Assembly (NCBI RefSeq): GCF_028453695.1
Contig: NC_135773.1
Coordinates: forward strand, 11,532,001 to 11,596,000
DNA from: Augochlora pura
Taxonomy: Eukaryota; Arthropoda; Insecta; Hymenoptera; Halictidae
Direction of reading: 5' to 3'
DNA length: 64,000 bases
The position numbers and the translations under genes are program-made. The notes under the pieces were generated by a model. That model was not told the origin of the DNA. It searched no databases and saw only the letters and a list, made by a program, of their open reading frames with translations. This document shows positions 61,960 through 64,000 of the stretch, piece by piece (the first letter of the stretch is position 1; each line of letters begins with the position of its first letter).

Positions 61960-62284
61960 CACGTTCGACGCCCAGCGCGAATCGCTCGAGTTTCTTACCG
62001 GGCCCAAATTCGGTAGTCAGAACGCATAGGATAACATTATATTTTATACATTAAATATAAATTAATGTATAACAAATATAATAATGTATAAATTTTTTGT
62101 ATTTTTACTTTGTATATTTTACATTTGCCGGTGCTTATTCCATTAAATTCCTGTGCTACAAATAGGATTTTCATAAATTAAATAAATAAAATCTTGAAAA
62201 GAAGAGCATCACCCATATTTGGGTGACGGGGCCCCGCAGATGCATATCTGTCACCCAGTTATGGGTGACGTTGCGACGTACGTG
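61960..62284. mobile_element. TTAA element with internal hairpins
   Basis: TTAA at 61956-61959 and 62285-62288 flanks inverted ends CACGTTCGACGC (left) and CACGTACGTCGC (right, reverse-complemented). Near the right end are two imperfect hairpins built on CACCC...GGGTGAC (about 62211-62227 and 62252-62269) around GGGGCCCC. No coding capacity; a piggyBac-type MITE is the best reading. Confidence 0.8.
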
Positions 62285-62471
62285 TTAAAAGGCACATATA
62301 CTATATATTTGTTATATCTGACAATGAATATTACATACCATAAGTAGTCCTTCCTTTTTTGTTCTGGGCATTCGGAAATCAAGAGGTGCTTAACTGAAAC
62401 AATACAAAAAGCTATTAGACCACGTGTCCCTAATATGATGAATGCTAAACGAATGGTCCTCTCCGTTTCAG

Positions 62472-62619
62472 AAGCAGAAATCGTGGCAACGCTTGGCGTT
62501 TGAAGCGAATTGATGAACGAGCCAGGACACGTTTCAGGCGAGGATCAATTTCAGGACATCATGAAGCAACGAGTCCTACTGGCCCTCGCCAACTTAATCA
62601 CTTCTTATGCATCTTTCCT
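62472..62619 (+). CDS. Candidate first coding exon with signal peptide (partial gene)
   Basis: A strong acceptor CTCCGTTTCAG ends at 62471 and a donor CT|GTAAGC starts at 62620. ATG 62561 opens MKQRVLLALANLITSYASF and runs into the donor in phase 2; an in-frame ATG at 62513 would add 16 residues (MNEPGHVSGEDQFQDI). The hydrophobic stretch VLLALANLI after a basic start looks like a signal peptide, so the product may be secreted or a membrane receptor. The next exon is not seen in the window, so the family is unknown. An acceptor before the ATG implies a 5' untranslated exon further left, for which 43932-44218 is a candidate. Confidence 0.45.
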
Positions 62620-64000
62620 GTAAGCACACGTTAAATCAAATTTTTCATAGGTCCCTTAACGACCGTTCATGCATTCGAAACAAACCTAACAAATTCTTTT
62701 GCAATAACAAACGCATACAAAATTATTAGACTTCGACTTTTAAGGAATCGCTTCCAGAATCACTAGACTGCGCTATTACAAAATGATCTTCTAAAAATAA
62801 AATTAATTTACCGCATGAAATATAAACTAATTTATTTTTCTATCAACATGGTTTAATTGATCTAGTTTACGAGATTACTTTTAATGCTTTTAATTGGACA
62901 TTCGTTCGCGATTCTGAGAGTATCAAGTGTGTTCTCAACAAATCGTATCGCTTTAAGTATCATTACCCGGTTGCATTTATTGACATTTCCGCTACTGAAA
63001 CTGAAATTAAAACTGCACGGCATCTCACCGCTGTCAGTTTTTATAAAAATGCGCAGTCTTCACCGAAATCCGTGGAACAGCATCGATTCGTAATCGGTGG
63101 CCTATAAAATTCTTCGCACACGAATGTCGAGGACAATGGAAGAAAAATTGCAATCTTAAAATCTTCAATTGAACCCATTGCTCGCAATATGCACTAAAAA
63201 ATGAATGTAGCATAAGCACAGCGGAAACGAATGATTAAAGTCGAAATTCGCAAAATCAAATACCCGAATAAAGCAAAACTAATTACTGAGCAGCGATGCA
63301 CCTTGAAGAAAGCGGTGCTGGAAAAATAATGAGGAACGAATAGCTACACAAAGAAAAAAAAATGGTCGAGTAGGTTAACGTTAAAAATAAAGTACAGCCT
63401 GTGAAAGAAGGGTGTGCAAAGGTATGAGTGGATGATGTAGATAGAAATCCAGGAACCGTGTGAGATATAAGTGCGTCGCGGTATAAGAAGACTGTGAACC
63501 AGTGAGGTAGAAAGCAGCCAAATGTTATTATGACGAGTGCTCCAATCCGTCGAAGTCTCATTAAAAAGTCGGCATAAGTCCTGAGGAGCTCTCCTCGAAC
63601 TGATTAAGTTGTAGGTGAAGCTCTCCAGGGGTGGAGTGCGAGCCAAAGCGAATTCACCGGCATCCCTTCGCCGGAGAACCATAAATGCACCCATAGAATA
63701 TTCGTCGAAGGACGAACGTCCGAATACAGATCGTCGACGACCGGTTCGATTTGAATCCTCTTGTCAGACAATTAACCCAATTCGAACCGGTTCCCGAACA
63801 ATCCTCCCTTCTTTGCTGTTCTTGTCATAATTGTTGACTCGCCTGCTGCTGGTACGCGCCGGTAGACTTAATTGAGGGCTTTAGAACGACAAAAACAATC
63901 GCACGGTAACTTGCGTTCAGCATTTACATGAGAATGGAAACCGGTGGCGCTCATGTTTTATCTCGAGGACGAGTTGACAGCCTTCTGAGCTTGACTCTCA
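62620..64000. other. Probable intron or spacer, no gene recognised
   Basis: No exon with clear splice context or domain. The frame at 63615-63830 (plus) is rich in Arg and Ser but lacks support. If 62472-62619 is a coding exon, this stretch is the start of its next intron. Confidence 0.4.

Noticed and set aside
63745..63790. GGTTCGA-like box suggesting a tRNA
   Set aside because: No A box, anticodon stem or acceptor stem could be built around it.

Overview
The window looks like nuclear DNA of an insect, most likely a hymenopteran (bee, ant or wasp). It is AT-rich, its protein genes are split by many short introns with GT/AG borders, the promoters of two genes carry a TATA box plus a TCAGT initiator, and the long spacers hold many small TTAA-flanked elements. 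The order assignment is inference; species cannot be told. One ambiguous base (N) lies at 20821.

Layout. (1) 1-4753, plus strand: the 3' part of a gene for a very long coiled-coil protein (golgin / lava-lamp type architecture), entering from the left edge. (2) 6888-10793, minus strand: a complete eight-exon arylsulfatase-B-like gene with the CTPSR formylglycine motif and an unusual C-terminal membrane anchor. The two genes converge. (3) 10.8-19.2 kb: spacer with one half of a diverged dispersed repeat. (4) 19.2-31.3 kb: a minus-strand cluster of short-chain dehydrogenase/reductase (SDR11 / farnesol-dehydrogenase-like) genes. It has two intact five-exon genes (19276-21161 and 26030-30221) with the same exon lengths and phases in exons 1-3, one copy whose exon 1 was deleted (23877-24807), and a decayed exon 1 (31014-31268). 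A further broken copy lies about 18 kb away at 48.98-50.18 kb. (5) 31.3-43.7 kb: spacer with an R1-type LINE RNase H relic, a probable solo LTR and TTAA elements. (6) 43.93-44.22 kb: a candidate promoter and 5' exon; 62472-62619 is a candidate first coding exon with a signal peptide. They may belong to one plus-strand gene that runs off the right edge. (7) 55771-59045, minus strand: a four-exon gene for a linker-histone-like (H15) winged helix joined to an Arg/Ser-rich tail.

The most distinctive material is mobile. Several small elements are flanked by TTAA, as expected of piggyBac-type non-autonomous transposons. Two of them carry the same 45-bp tandem satellite built round the palindrome CGAGTC(A/T)GACTCG. 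One TTAA element sits inside the distant SDR pseudogene, and the functional SDR gene still has the matching empty TTAA site. A 115-bp inverted repeat inside an SDR intron could fold into a long hairpin when transcribed. No CRISPR array, tRNA or rRNA gene was recognised.
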